From assembly GCA_900317915.1 (NCBI GenBank), contig ONIO01000009.1:1-47836 (forward strand): 47,836 nucleotides of DNA, in the 5' to 3' direction. Position numbers and translations under genes: made by a program. The notes under the pieces were generated by a model. That model did no database searches and was not told where the DNA came from. It worked only from the letters and a program-made list of their open reading frames with translations. The stretch comes from an uncultured Lachnospiraceae bacterium. GTDB lineage: Bacteria > Bacillota > Clostridia > Lachnospirales > Lachnospiraceae. This document shows, in pieces, positions 1 through 8,963 of this stretch. How positions within the stretch are numbered: position 1 is the stretch's first letter; each line of letters begins with the position of its first letter.

Positions 1-80
1 GCAATTGCGATATAGCGCACGGCCTTCCTATGCAGTAATTGCCAGCTGATTTTCTTCCAGAGATCCTCTAATTTCTTCAA
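1..80 (-). CDS. N-terminus of an unidentified B12-regulated gene (runs off the left edge)
   Basis: An open frame runs leftward from a TTG at 80-78 to the window edge with no stop (26 complete codons). A GGAGGAG ribosome binding site (forward 88-94) lies 7 nt upstream, which supports TTG as the start. The visible product is basic and amphipathic, beginning MKKLEDLWKKISWQLL, then a basic stretch RKAVRY that could precede a membrane or signal segment. Function cannot be told from this piece. The cobalamin riboswitch and terminator directly upstream imply that B12 controls it, so a cobalamin transport, synthesis or B12-independent isoenzyme role is an inference only. Confidence 0.6.
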   Translation of the reverse strand, partial: MKKLEDLWKKISWQLLHRKAVRYIAI

Positions 81-112
81 TAAAAAACTCCTCCGCCTGA
101 AAAGCGAAGGAG
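81..112 (-). terminator. Rho-independent terminator of the B12 leader
   Basis: Read leftward, a 9-bp stem with one mismatch (arms 88-96 and 104-112, loop TTTTCAG) is followed by a run of six T. It sits between the cobalamin riboswitch and the TTG start, and the ribosome binding site is inside the stem. It could therefore act as the expression platform by termination, by sequestering the ribosome binding site, or both. Confidence 0.7.
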
Positions 113-234
113 TATATTCTTGGGATGATATGGGTGACAAAATAAGGGACTCACTGAATAAGCACGAAAACCACCTACCAGCGTTCCATATAGCTACCAC
201 TCTCTATCGACCCGAATAAACTCTACCCCTTGGC

Positions 235-375
235 CCAGGCAATTTTATTCTCATCATAAGACAGGTTCCTGACTACGCATGTCTCCATGCTACACAGTAG
301 TGGTTGCTGCTCCAGGCTCTCACTGGATTCCCTGTTAGGCTCCACCCGCAGTATTCATGTCACATGATACATGTC
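235..375 (-). promoter_or_regulatory. Cobalamin (B12) riboswitch
   Basis: On the minus strand the conserved blocks appear in order: a GGTGGAGCC-like start, AACAGGGAATCCAGTG, GCCTGGAGCAGC, then CCACTACTGTG (the B12 box), and a distal AGTCAGGAACCTG element. These match the cobalamin riboswitch consensus (GGGAA..GGTG.., GGAGCAGCCCCCGCTACTGT, GTCAGGAgACCTG). The limits are approximate. The 451-609 stretch further upstream shows no feature I can name. The dispersed GGTCTACATTTCC motif lies just upstream of the riboswitch at 436-448. Confidence 0.8.
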
Positions 376-435
376 TGCTCGTCGGCTTCGCATCTTATGC
401 TGCGTCACATAATCGATTCAGTCATTTGTAGGCTT

Positions 436-448
436 GGTCTACATTTCC
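436..448 (+). repeat. Dispersed motif copy 1
   Basis: GGTCTACATTTCC, intergenic, in the leader of the B12-regulated gene. It sits in the loop of a small GCTTGG/CCAAGC hairpin. Confidence 0.75.
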
Positions 449-609
449 AAGCACCGATTAACAATATATCATAGATTGGCGCTATATGGTAATAATCTAT
501 TTCTATCCCTCACTATAGTTTCTACTTATAACTAGGCTCCTAGCATCTGATCCCAATAGGAGTAGAATTCCCATCATCTCGCAATCAATTCTATCCACCG
601 TAGCATGTC

Positions 610-2292
610 CTACTCTTCTACACTCTCTTCGGACTGCTCCTTCTCTAGGGCTTCCCTCATCAAGCGCTGGTACTTGGTATCATCCACCCGGTTCTTGAAG
701 TTCTCATAGGAGAGATTTGTCATGCGGTAGCTATAGGGCTGGCCTAAGTATTCCTTATTATTTCTCAGGATATAGGCCATGATTAGGTCCTCATTCCCTG
801 AGGTGAAGATCACATCGCATGCATCTGTAGACAGGGTGGACATATAGTAGATGTCCTGATTCCCATAGTCTCCCTCTAGGAATCGCACATCGGTATCCAC
901 AGGATGCTTCTCCCGAAGCTCTTGGATATGGGACAGATTATACTTGGCGATGATCACATCCATGCGGCAATAGGACAGTCCGATACAGGATAGGCAGCCA
1001 ATCACCATAAACCACCTGGCCAGATAGAAGGACTCTCTATAAATGTAAACCAAGACCATGAGATAGAGCACAGCCATCACTGACAATCCCCAGACAACTA
1101 GGAAACGAAGCTCTGTTAGGCGATAGGCGGCAATATACATGAAGATTCGAACATAAGCGGAAGCAATCATCACATAGGTGCAGAGAGTAAATAGAGTCAG
1201 AAGCAGCTGTAAGCCTGTCCGCCGACCAAAGCATGCAATGATAAGTAACACCACAATTAGATTAATGACAACCACTACCAGAAGCTGGTCGAAGCCCTGG
1301 TGGGCATAGGTGGAATAGGTCATCCCCTGGGGTAACTTCATATTCCCAATCAAAAGATATGCGAACTGGATCCAGGAAAAAAGTAAATAGATCAGAGTCA
1401 GGGGAAGGAGAATCACATAGGCTGTCACCTGGGGGAAGGACTTCTCCTTAGAGGCCTTCACCAGCGGATTCTTCTTATGAAGATAACGCATGAGGCAATA
1501 GGATCCTATAAATACAAAGATACACATCATGGCAGATAGAATGAAGTCTGTGAAGTCATAATCCATATCAAAAACCGTCTTCACCATCTGATGGAAGACA
1601 GAATCTGCCGATGCCAGAAGTAACACAATCACAATGGTTAGAGGAATAGCAATTCCAATACCTACCAGAACAGCTAGGAATGCACCACTCTTACGATTCT
1701 TCTCTTTGCTTGCTGCCGATAAGTCCTCTCCCCAGTCACCCAGACTAGAAATCGCACCGACTATGGACGCTAAGAATGCATAGATCCACTGATGAATCTG
1801 CCACTTTTCCTCTGGATAGAATGCCAGGATCAAAGTCAGTACCAAAAGTACATTGCATAGGAAATTATTCATAGAATAAATGGTGGAATTGGTGGTCATC
1901 ATACTAGACAGCCCCAGGAGCACCATACTAGCTGCTGGGAAATACATATGATGGTTCCAGGACTGACCTAAGCCCTTTAGTACCACCGCGATATAGACCA
2001 GACCACCAATCACCCAGACTGGGCTAAGTATTGAGGCTGGATTATGATAGCGGCAGAATGTAGTTACCAGAGCATAGATGATACTTGGTAAGAATACCTT
2101 CTGGAAGAATTCATAGGATCCTCTCTGCTGGATTGGCATCATATTCTGCTGTGGCATCATATTCTGTTGTGACATCATATTCTGCTGTGACACCATATTC
2201 TGCTGTGGCATGGAATAGTCCTGCTGCCAGGTATTCCCCTGATTTTGGGTGCACTTAATAAAGTCCGGATGATTCACTTCATTCGAATTCAT
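610..2292 (-). CDS. DUF4173/DUF4153-like polytopic membrane protein with Q/N/M repeat N-terminus
   Basis: A 560-residue protein with about 10 or more hydrophobic segments from residue ~65 to ~440, and a hydrophilic C-terminal domain of ~110 residues containing an RFLEGDYGNQDIYYMSTLS stretch. This is the organisation of the DUF4153/DUF4173 family of uncharacterised membrane proteins. The first ~55 residues are polar and contain about four copies of a six-residue Q-Q-N-M-M/V-P/S repeat. The start ATG has AGGAGG 8 nt upstream. The gene lies downstream of an XRE regulator and a DUF2975-type protein on the same strand, a neighbourhood often seen with this family. The biochemical role is unknown. 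Confidence 0.65.
   Translation of the reverse strand: MNSNEVNHPDFIKCTQNQGNTWQQDYSMPQQNMVSQQNMMSQQNMMPQQNMMPIQQRGSYEFFQKVFLPSIIYALVTTFCRYHNPASILSPVWVIGGLVYIAVVLKGLGQSWNHHMYFPAASMVLLGLSSMMTTNSTIYSMNNFLCNVLLVLTLILAFYPEEKWQIHQWIYAFLASIVGAISSLGDWGEDLSAASKEKNRKSGAFLAVLVGIGIAIPLTIVIVLLLASADSVFHQMVKTVFDMDYDFTDFILSAMMCIFVFIGSYCLMRYLHKKNPLVKASKEKSFPQVTAYVILLPLTLIYLLFSWIQFAYLLIGNMKLPQGMTYSTYAHQGFDQLLVVVVINLIVVLLIIACFGRRTGLQLLLTLFTLCTYVMIASAYVRIFMYIAAYRLTELRFLVVWGLSVMAVLYLMVLVYIYRESFYLARWFMVIGCLSCIGLSYCRMDVIIAKYNLSHIQELREKHPVDTDVRFLEGDYGNQDIYYMSTLSTDACDVIFTSGNEDLIMAYILRNNKEYLGQPYSYRMTNLSYENFKNRVDDTKYQRLMREALEKEQSEESVEE
1041..1051 (-). repeat. Dispersed motif copy 2
   Basis: GGTTTACATTT on the minus strand, inside the DUF4173-like gene, read in frame as V-Y-I. 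Confidence 0.7.
2135..2212 (-). repeat. 18-bp tandem repeats encoding QQNMM(P/S)
   Basis: About four imperfect copies of an 18-bp unit (for example GTGGCATCATATTCTGCT on the plus strand) lie in the N-terminal coding part of the DUF4173-like gene. The unit is a multiple of three, so copy-number change would lengthen or shorten the cytoplasmic tail without a frameshift. Confidence 0.8.
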
Positions 2293-2430
2293 ACTGTTCC
2301 TCCTATGCAGTTTTCTCTGCTTGAAATACTACGAATACAATCCTTCTCCTAAGGAGTACGACTGTAATAAATGACGGGATACTTACTGCTGTAATAATAC
2401 AGCGTGAACTAGTACAGGCTTTTGATGGGA

Positions 2431-2637
2431 TCACAAGTCTGGTCGATACTCTAGGATATCTCCCGGCTGGCAATCCAAGGCTTGGCAAATGGCATTCAGT
2501 GTCTCTAATCGAATTGCCTTGGCCTTACCATTTTTAAGAATAGAGAGATTCGCATTGGTGATTCCCACCTGCTCTGCCAGCTCTCCTACTTTCATCTTTC
2601 TCTTGGCCAGCATTACATCGATATTAATAATGATCAT
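2431..2637 (-). CDS. Small XRE-family (YozG-like) transcriptional regulator
   Basis: A 68-residue protein that is almost only a Cro/CI helix-turn-helix: the segment KVGELAEQVGITNANLSILK contains the two DNA-contact helices, followed by AIRLETLNAICQALDCQPGDILEY typical of YozG-type regulators. I chose the ATG at 2637, 8 nt after GGAGG; a GTG three codons upstream lies only 1 nt after that site. The gene is 12 bp from the end of the DUF2975-type gene, which is its usual partner. It probably regulates its own small operon, by inference from family context. Confidence 0.85.
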   Translation of the reverse strand: MIIINIDVMLAKRKMKVGELAEQVGITNANLSILKNGKAKAIRLETLNAICQALDCQPGDILEYRPDL

Positions 2638-2649
2638 GGGGCTCACCTC

Positions 2650-3147
2650 CTAAATCGTCAGATCGTTTTCCCGCTTCATTTCATATGCATTCTGAATGAG
2701 GCAAGAGAGGATCATACAAATCGACAGAACTAAGAGGCCGAAGATCATAAGAAAAATACAGTAGCCCACACGAAACAGGGTAAACTGCTTGCTCATAATG
2801 ACATAGATCATTCGGATGAGATAGCCGAGAGATGCTAAGCCAGCACAGTAACCAATATGTCGGAAGTGCTTCACATTCTCCATGGAAAAGCTATTATCTC
2901 TTCCAATCTCTGTGGCAACTCTCCAGAAGATTAGAAGCATGAGAAGGGTCAAGACTTCACTGACATAGATAAAGCCACCATAGGCTGCGATATTCTCAGC
3001 ATTCTGACCAACTCCCGTCTGTCCATACCAGGTGAATACACCGAAGGCTAAGAAAACTAGAATCATAAGTATTAGATCCACACCCTTTAACCAGAGGGAT
3101 AACTGGTACTGCTTATCTCTACCTAATTTCTTCCACTTGCTTTCCAT
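2650..3147 (-). CDS. DUF2975-type four-helix membrane protein
   Basis: 165 residues with four predicted membrane segments (about residues 20-40, 55-78, 98-120 and 130-152) and short polar loops. The pairing with an adjacent YozG-like XRE regulator is the characteristic neighbourhood of DUF2975 proteins. The start is the ATG at 3147 (MESKWKK...), preceded by GGGAG and a T-rich spacer; an in-frame TTG five codons upstream overlaps that ribosome binding site and was rejected. Function is unknown; such proteins are thought to act with the regulator in membrane or stress responses, which is inference. Confidence 0.7.
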   Translation of the reverse strand: MESKWKKLGRDKQYQLSLWLKGVDLILMILVFLAFGVFTWYGQTGVGQNAENIAAYGGFIYVSEVLTLLMLLIFWRVATEIGRDNSFSMENVKHFRHIGYCAGLASLGYLIRMIYVIMSKQFTLFRVGYCIFLMIFGLLVLSICMILSCLIQNAYEMKRENDLTI

Positions 3148-3197
3148 AAAAAAATCTCCCAAAAGTCATACTTGATTCATAGATATCTACTATCATA

Positions 3198-3226
3198 GTA
3201 ATACGCCTTTGGGAGACATATGTCAA
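3198..3226 (-). promoter_or_regulatory. SigA-type promoter for the DUF2975-XRE operon
   Basis: Minus-strand TTGACA (3226-3221), a 17-bp spacer and TATTAC (3203-3198), about 50 bp ahead of the DUF2975-type start. The spacer contains CTCCCAAAG, which is inversely repeated at the ribosome binding site region (3156-3165). Confidence 0.6.
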
Positions 3227-3241
3227 TATATTTTTATTGAT

Positions 3242-4153
3242 TTACGATAAATTATTTTTGCTTCTCATGAAATTCATGAAGTCTAATTTTTGCTTAATCC
3301 ACTGATACTCTGTGGCGTAGCCATTCTCTAGAGCGATCTTCATGGTGGTTCTAAGGATTCTCTGATAGTCTGCAATCTGATCCTGACTCACTGGAATCCC
3401 AGCAGCGGCTAAAAGGGCCATTCGCTCCTCATGGAACTCATAACAGTTTCGAATACGCTCTCTCGACCATGCACCTGTGACAATACTTCCTGCTCTCTTA
3501 CGATACATATAGAGGGCTTCATTGTAATAGATGATGCGATTTGCCTTGAGATAGATCTTATAGGTGGTGAAGTTATCCTCATGGACCTTACCAGCAGGGA
3601 ATACGATTCCATCTAAGAGAGACCTCTTCAAGAGCTTGCCCCAGATCACAGCAGATACGACCTCATAGGTATTCACAGGAATATAGGCTATGTGATAGAG
3701 CTCTTCCCCGGTAAATTCCTTCGTGAGATACCCGTCTTCTAGTAAGGGCATCTGGAAGGTACCCTTCTCCTCTAGAAACCCATAGTAAGGGCAAAATACC
3801 ATATCGGCATCCTTCTCAAGGGCAGTCTCATACAGCTTCTCTAGATACTCTGGCTTCACCGTGTCATCTGAGTCAATAAAGGTAATGTATTCTCCCTCTG
3901 CTAACTCTAGCGTACGATTTCTAGTGACTGAGATTCCTTGATTCTCCTGATGAATTACCCGAACCCTTGGATCCCTCTTCCTATAGGATTCTAATATAGA
4001 TCCTGTCTGATCGGTAGATCCATCATTCACCACAACAATCTCAAAGTCCTGATAGGTCTGCTGTAATAATGAGTCTAAAGATGCAGCAATATACTTCTCC
4101 ACATTATAGGCTGGCATCAATACAGATATCCTAGGCTTACGGCTCCCCTCCAT
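3242..4153 (-). CDS. Family 2 glycosyltransferase
   Basis: 303 residues. It has the GT2/GT-A fold signatures: N-terminal RISVLMPAYNVEKYI (residues 9-22), VVVNDGSTD (40-48) and the metal-binding FIDSDDT (92-98), followed by an acceptor-side region rich in aromatic and basic residues. Such enzymes move a sugar from a nucleotide-sugar donor to a cell-surface polysaccharide or lipid; the acceptor cannot be predicted. No membrane segment is seen, so it is cytoplasmic or peripheral. It has no other surface-polysaccharide genes around it and appears to be transcribed alone or with the 32-residue gene upstream. Confidence 0.88.
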   Translation of the reverse strand: MEGSRKPRISVLMPAYNVEKYIAASLDSLLQQTYQDFEIVVVNDGSTDQTGSILESYRKRDPRVRVIHQENQGISVTRNRTLELAEGEYITFIDSDDTVKPEYLEKLYETALEKDADMVFCPYYGFLEEKGTFQMPLLEDGYLTKEFTGEELYHIAYIPVNTYEVVSAVIWGKLLKRSLLDGIVFPAGKVHEDNFTTYKIYLKANRIIYYNEALYMYRKRAGSIVTGAWSRERIRNCYEFHEERMALLAAAGIPVSQDQIADYQRILRTTMKIALENGYATEYQWIKQKLDFMNFMRSKNNLS

Positions 4154-4171
4154 CGTATAAACTCCCCTCTG

Positions 4172-4270
4172 TTAACCTACATAATCGTAATACTCATCCT
4201 CTGTTGCAAATAGCATATAATCACCGTCTACAAGTCCCATATATCCATTGGCTACTGCGTATCCCTTCAT
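4172..4270 (-). CDS. 32-residue small protein of unknown function
   Basis: A short frame with an ATG at 4270, a strong AAAGGAG site 8 nt upstream and a TAA stop. The product starts MKGYAVANGYMGLVDGDYML and ends acidic and aromatic (EDEYYDYVG). It is rich in Gly and Tyr and has no membrane segment. I have the impression of similar MKGY...GYMG...LFA peptides in other Lachnospiraceae but cannot confirm it. It lies between polA and the glycosyltransferase on the same strand, 18 bp ahead of the latter. Confidence 0.6.
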   Translation of the reverse strand: MKGYAVANGYMGLVDGDYMLFATEDEYYDYVG

Positions 4271-4282
4271 AATTGATACTCC

Positions 4283-4315
4283 TTTCTCAGTAGTGTTTCT
4301 CTAACTTCTGAGAAA
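4283..4315 (-). terminator. Inverted repeat after polA
   Basis: An 8-bp perfect inverted repeat (TTTCTCAG at 4283-4290, CTGAGAAA at 4308-4315) lies between the polA stop and the 32-residue gene. There is no long T-run, so it may be a weak terminator or processing stem. The left arm overlaps the ribosome binding site of the small gene. Confidence 0.35.
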
Positions 4316-4352
4316 AGGATAACAAATGTTCTGTCCCATTAATGGGGATAGT

Positions 4353-7079
4353 TTAATGAACGTCGTACCAGTTATCGCCAACTTCCATATCAATTTCCAA
4401 TGGAACTGCCATAGAGGCAGCACCCATCATCTCTTCCTTCAGGATTGCCTTCACCTGCTCTAGTTCTTCCTGCTTGGCTTCAATTAAGAGTTCATCGTGT
4501 ACCTGGAGAACCAGACGAGAGGACAATTTTTCCTCTGCTAATCTGTCATGGACACGAACCATGGCAATCTTAATAATGTCTGCAGCTGTACCCTGAACTG
4601 GAGAGTTCATAGCAACACGCTCACCAAACTGACGCTGCATGAAGTTACTACTCTTTAATTCTGGAATTGGACGGCGGCGACCAAACAGGGTCTCTGCATA
4701 GCCTGTCTCCTTAGATTTAGATACCAATCCGTCGATATACTCCTTCAGCTTTGGATAGGCTGCATAATAGTTCTCGATATATTCCTTAGCTTCCTTCTGG
4801 GAGATCTTCAGGTCCTCAGACAAACCAAAGGCACTGATTCCATAGACAATACCGAAGTTAACCGCCTTGGCATTACGTCTCTGCAATGGTGTAACCTCAT
4901 CAAACGGTGTATGGAATACCAGAGACGCTGTGGACTTATGGATATCCTGTCCATTTAAGTAGGCCTTAATCAGGTTCTCATCTCCAGACAGATGTGCCAA
5001 TACGCGGAGCTCAATCTGGGAATAATCCGCATCCAGAAATACATAGCCCTCCTTTGGATGGAATACCTTACGAATTTTCTTACCGATCTCCATACGAACC
5101 GGGATATTCTGCAGGTTTGGATTGGTACTTGAGATACGTCCAGTCGCAGTTACCTTCTGCTGGAAGGTGGAGTGTACTCTTCCATCCTGACCTAAGCAGT
5201 CTGCTAAGCCATCTACATAGGTAGACTTTAGCTTGGCATACTTACGATAGTCTAAAATATGCTCTATGATTGGATTCCATGGAGCTAGTTTTTCTAATAC
5301 ATCTGCTGCGGTAGAGTAACCTGTTTTGGTTTTCTTACCACCAGGGATAGCCATCTTCTCAAAGAGAATGATGGAAAGCTGCTTAGGGGAATTGATATTG
5401 AATTCCTCTCCAGCCTCCTCATAGATGGAATTTTCCAGCTGATGGATGGTGACAGACAGTTCCTCGCCATAGCTGATCAGGGCCTCTCGGTCCATAATCA
5501 TCCCTACTTTTTCCATATCAGACAGGGTGAATACCAGTGGTAATTCGATGTTCTGATAGAGCTTCATGGCATCATTTTCAATGAGTCTCTCATTCAGTTT
5601 CTCCACAGCACGTGCTGCCACGAGAGCATTGGCTGCTGATAGTTCAAGCACCTTATCTACCTGGCTGTCATCCTCTGGATCCATGATCTTATCCAGTTTC
5701 AGCTTGCCGAAGGTCTCTTCCCAGGATGGGATGAAGATGCCTAATTCATCCTTAGCGATCTCATCCATTGGATAGTCACTCTTCAGCGGATTCAGGAGGT
5801 AAGCTGCTACTCCGATATCATAGAATCCAGTGTATGGACGGCTGAATCGGTCAGCTGCCAGGTCTGGAATCAGAGCTAAGGCTTCCTTCAGATCTGACAT
5901 GGCAAGGGTTACTCCTGCCTGTCTCAATTGAGACAGACCCTGGATAATTGCATCCTGGGTTAGTCTAGGGACACCTGCCCACTTCTCTGCCTGGGCGAAG
6001 CCCATGACACTGACATCCGCCTGAGGAACCATGTACCAGGAGGTCTCTCCGTCAGAGAGGGCCAGGGCACGTAATACGCCCTCATGGATGGTGAAATGTA
6101 AACCAAGGCTCTTCCCTACCAGCTCACGGGACAACTGTTGCAGCAGTTGGTCAAAAGCATCCTTACTTTGGATTGGTTTATATTTCTCTGTAAGATCCTC
6201 TGCAGGAGCTTGGGATACATCAAAGCGAAATAAGAGGTTCTTAAAGTCCCATTCACGGCAAAGTGTATAGGCTTCCTCAGTGTAGAGATTCTTAAGTTCC
6301 GCATCCTTTAAAGAGAACTGGATATCTGCATGGACTTCTATGGTAGCCAGCTTCTTAGAGAGAATGGCCTGCTCATAGTACTCCTCCAGATTCTTCTGAG
6401 CACGAGGCGGCTTCAGTTCTGATAGATGGGCATGGGCATTCTCCACAGTGTGATAGGCCTGGATAATGGCTGTGGCGGTCTTCTCACCGATGGATGGAAC
6501 ACCTGGAATATTATCGGCTGTATCACCCCAGAGGGCCTTCACATCGATGAATTCCTGAGGAGTTACACCCTTACTCTCCATGACATCCTTGGCATAATAG
6601 TTCTCGATGATGGTTCCGCCAGCCTTGGTCTTCGGGATACAGATCTTGACCTTATCGGTAGCCAGCTGCAGGAGATCCCGGTCACCAGATACAATGGTCA
6701 CCTCATATCCCGCTTCCTCTCCTAGAACAGACAGCGTCCCAAGGATATCATCCGCCTCGAGGCCGGCCTTCTTAAGAATCGGTACCTGCATAGCAGCCAG
6801 CATCTCCTGGATCATTGGCACCTGCTCTCGGAGCTCTGGATCCATTGGATGACGAGTTCCCTTATAAGCGTCATACATCTCATGACGGAAAGTTGGCGCA
6901 CTCATATCGAAGGCAACAGCAAAGTGGTCTGGCTTCTCAGTATCGATGAATTTGAACATCATATTTAAGAATCCATAGACCGCATTGGTATGCTGTCCCT
7001 TGGAATTGGTGAGATCCGGAAGTCCGTAGTAAGCACGGTTCAGGATACTGTGGCCATCTATCAATAACAATTTACTCAT
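4353..7079 (-). CDS. polA: DNA polymerase I
   Basis: 908 residues, the usual length. The N-terminal 5'-3' exonuclease/flap domain is intact (LLIDGHSILNRAYYG; LEADDILGTLS; VSGDRDLLQL). The middle 3'-5' exonuclease-like domain looks degenerate: the first acidic motif position reads LGLHFTIHEG with no Asp/Glu pair, so proofreading is probably absent, as in other Firmicute Pol I enzymes. The polymerase domain has motif A (LDADYSQIELRVLAHLSG), motif B (RRNAKAVNFGIVYG) and motif C (LQVHDELLIE). It acts in Okazaki-fragment maturation and repair. The gene begins one base after the stop of the aminopeptidase gene, so the two are likely co-transcribed. Confidence 0.97.
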   Translation of the reverse strand: MSKLLLIDGHSILNRAYYGLPDLTNSKGQHTNAVYGFLNMMFKFIDTEKPDHFAVAFDMSAPTFRHEMYDAYKGTRHPMDPELREQVPMIQEMLAAMQVPILKKAGLEADDILGTLSVLGEEAGYEVTIVSGDRDLLQLATDKVKICIPKTKAGGTIIENYYAKDVMESKGVTPQEFIDVKALWGDTADNIPGVPSIGEKTATAIIQAYHTVENAHAHLSELKPPRAQKNLEEYYEQAILSKKLATIEVHADIQFSLKDAELKNLYTEEAYTLCREWDFKNLLFRFDVSQAPAEDLTEKYKPIQSKDAFDQLLQQLSRELVGKSLGLHFTIHEGVLRALALSDGETSWYMVPQADVSVMGFAQAEKWAGVPRLTQDAIIQGLSQLRQAGVTLAMSDLKEALALIPDLAADRFSRPYTGFYDIGVAAYLLNPLKSDYPMDEIAKDELGIFIPSWEETFGKLKLDKIMDPEDDSQVDKVLELSAANALVAARAVEKLNERLIENDAMKLYQNIELPLVFTLSDMEKVGMIMDREALISYGEELSVTIHQLENSIYEEAGEEFNINSPKQLSIILFEKMAIPGGKKTKTGYSTAADVLEKLAPWNPIIEHILDYRKYAKLKSTYVDGLADCLGQDGRVHSTFQQKVTATGRISSTNPNLQNIPVRMEIGKKIRKVFHPKEGYVFLDADYSQIELRVLAHLSGDENLIKAYLNGQDIHKSTASLVFHTPFDEVTPLQRRNAKAVNFGIVYGISAFGLSEDLKISQKEAKEYIENYYAAYPKLKEYIDGLVSKSKETGYAETLFGRRRPIPELKSSNFMQRQFGERVAMNSPVQGTAADIIKIAMVRVHDRLAEEKLSSRLVLQVHDELLIEAKQEELEQVKAILKEEMMGAASMAVPLEIDMEVGDNWYDVH
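6094..6104 (-). repeat. Dispersed motif copy 3
   Basis: GGTTTACATTT(C) on the minus strand inside polA, read in frame as G-L-H-F within the degenerate exonuclease domain. Confidence 0.75.
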
Positions 7080-8885
7080 TTAAATCTCCCGTGTTGCTTG
7101 GCGGAGCCACTCTAACTCATCGCCTGTAAAGTATTCCTTCATGGTATCAAAGACCATGGCATGATATTCATTCAGAGTCTTCTTCTCTAAGTAGGTCAAC
7201 TCCTCCACAATAACTGGGCGAAGGTCGATTGGTACATAGGTAAGGGTCTCAAACTTATAGAACTGACCATACTCTGTCTTCTGATCCTCTACGCAGAGAA
7301 GCTCATTCTCGATACGGATGCCGTAGCCATCCTCTACATAGAGACCCGGCTCATTGGTGGTGATCATGCCAGGCTTTAGGACCCAGGCACGTCCGCGATC
7401 TGGCACCTTCCAACGGAAGGCATTCGGTCCCTCATGGACATTGGAGATATGACCCACACCATGACCAGTTCCACAGCGATAGTCTAAGCCCTCATCCCAT
7501 ACAGGTCCCCGGGCAAGGATATCCAGATTCTGTCCAACACAGCCATCTGGGAAGTGGGCTGCTGCCAGACGGAGATTAGAACGAAGCACAGTGGTATAAG
7601 CATGCTTTTCTTCATCTGTCAGAGGTCCCATGGTAATGGTACGTGTGATGTCTGTGGTTCCAGACATATAGGTTCCGCCAGAATCTACTAAGAGGAAGCT
7701 CTTCGGCTGGATAGCAGAATACTTCTCTCTAGTTGGCTCATAGTGCATCATGGCTGCATTAGGGCCATAGGCTGCGATGGTCTCAAAGGACAATTCGATA
7801 AAGTCTGGTGCCTTGGCTCTTAAATCTGCCAGATAATCACTTGCCTCGATCTCAGTCAGAGGGCCGTCATTTTGCATAGACTTCTTCTCTTTATTCTGAT
7901 CTAACCAGTAGAGGAAGTGGATCATTGCCACTGCATCCTCTACGTGAGCCTTCTTCGTATTCTCGATCTCAACAGGATTCTTAATAGCCTTCTGATAAGT
8001 AGAAGGGTTGGCATCCTCTGCAAAGTGGACACCCTCAGGAAGGGATCGAACCATACGCATGCTGGTCTCATTTGGATCGAAGAGGATATTCTTCTCAGAT
8101 ACCTTGGCCATATCCTCGTACACACTATCGTATGGACGGATAGCGATATGATTCTCTTCTAAGTAATTTCTGGTCTCTGCCTTCAAAGCATCCTCCTGCA
8201 CATACAGGGTGCAGGCCTGATCAGTTACATAGAGGAAGGACAAAAATACTGGAACCGATGGAATATCGTCTGCTCGCATATTAAGCACCCAAGCGATATC
8301 ACAGAGACTAGACAGGATATGACCCTGGGCAGACTGCTTCTTCATCTCACCACGAAGCCAGGTCAGCTTCTCCTCTACCGTCACACCGGAGAACTCCTTC
8401 TTAAGCTCCCAGATCTCAGACTTCGCCATAGCAGGTCTGTCCTCCCAGAAGAGGTCGATTAGATCCTCGGATCCAGACAACTTACCATTCTTAGCCGATG
8501 CAATACGCTCTAGTTCTCTTGCCTGAGACTCCATGATGCAGCGGCCATCAAAACCGATATTCATGCCCTCAGGCAGCTTCTCCTCTAAGAATTCATTGAC
8601 AGTAGGCTCACCCTCTACAGCCATCTTATAGAGCTTCACAGTAGTGCCCTCTAATTCCTTATTGGCCTGGATGAAATATCGACCATCCGTCCAGAGACCA
8701 GCTTCCTTTTCTGTTACCACAACAGTTGCATTGGTGCCTGTAAATCCGGAAATGTAGCGCACCTCCATAAAGTAGTCACCTACATATTCGGAATGGTGGA
8801 AGTCCGCCATAGTTACTAGATAAGCGCCAATGTTTCTCTTCTTCATCTCCTGACGGAGAGCCTCTAATCTTTCTCTTACTGTCAT
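7080..8885 (-). CDS. Xaa-Pro aminopeptidase (M24B, long form)
   Basis: 601 residues, matching the three-domain long form of aminopeptidase P: two creatinase-like N-terminal domains (~1-310), then the pita-bread catalytic domain. Metal ligands are visible in SGGTYMSGTTDITRT (two Asp), GTGHGVGHISNVHEGP (His) and TNEPGLYVEDGYGIRIENEL (two Glu). It removes N-terminal residues that precede proline, in the cytoplasm. The start ATG has only a purine-rich AGAAAGAAAAAAG upstream, without a clear GGAGG. Its stop abuts the polA start, suggesting one transcript. Confidence 0.93.
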   Translation of the reverse strand: MTVRERLEALRQEMKKRNIGAYLVTMADFHHSEYVGDYFMEVRYISGFTGTNATVVVTEKEAGLWTDGRYFIQANKELEGTTVKLYKMAVEGEPTVNEFLEEKLPEGMNIGFDGRCIMESQARELERIASAKNGKLSGSEDLIDLFWEDRPAMAKSEIWELKKEFSGVTVEEKLTWLRGEMKKQSAQGHILSSLCDIAWVLNMRADDIPSVPVFLSFLYVTDQACTLYVQEDALKAETRNYLEENHIAIRPYDSVYEDMAKVSEKNILFDPNETSMRMVRSLPEGVHFAEDANPSTYQKAIKNPVEIENTKKAHVEDAVAMIHFLYWLDQNKEKKSMQNDGPLTEIEASDYLADLRAKAPDFIELSFETIAAYGPNAAMMHYEPTREKYSAIQPKSFLLVDSGGTYMSGTTDITRTITMGPLTDEEKHAYTTVLRSNLRLAAAHFPDGCVGQNLDILARGPVWDEGLDYRCGTGHGVGHISNVHEGPNAFRWKVPDRGRAWVLKPGMITTNEPGLYVEDGYGIRIENELLCVEDQKTEYGQFYKFETLTYVPIDLRPVIVEELTYLEKKTLNEYHAMVFDTMKEYFTGDELEWLRQATREI

Positions 8886-8963
8886 TTCTTTTTTCTTTCT
8901 AACTACTTTATTTAAAATTTCATTGTTACCTAATATTCATGAACAGCTATTGCTGCAGAATTC

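Noticed and set aside
2303..2488. 61-codon minus-strand frame overlapping the end of the XRE gene
   Set aside because: No convincing ribosome binding site, it overlaps a better gene and has no recognisable domain.
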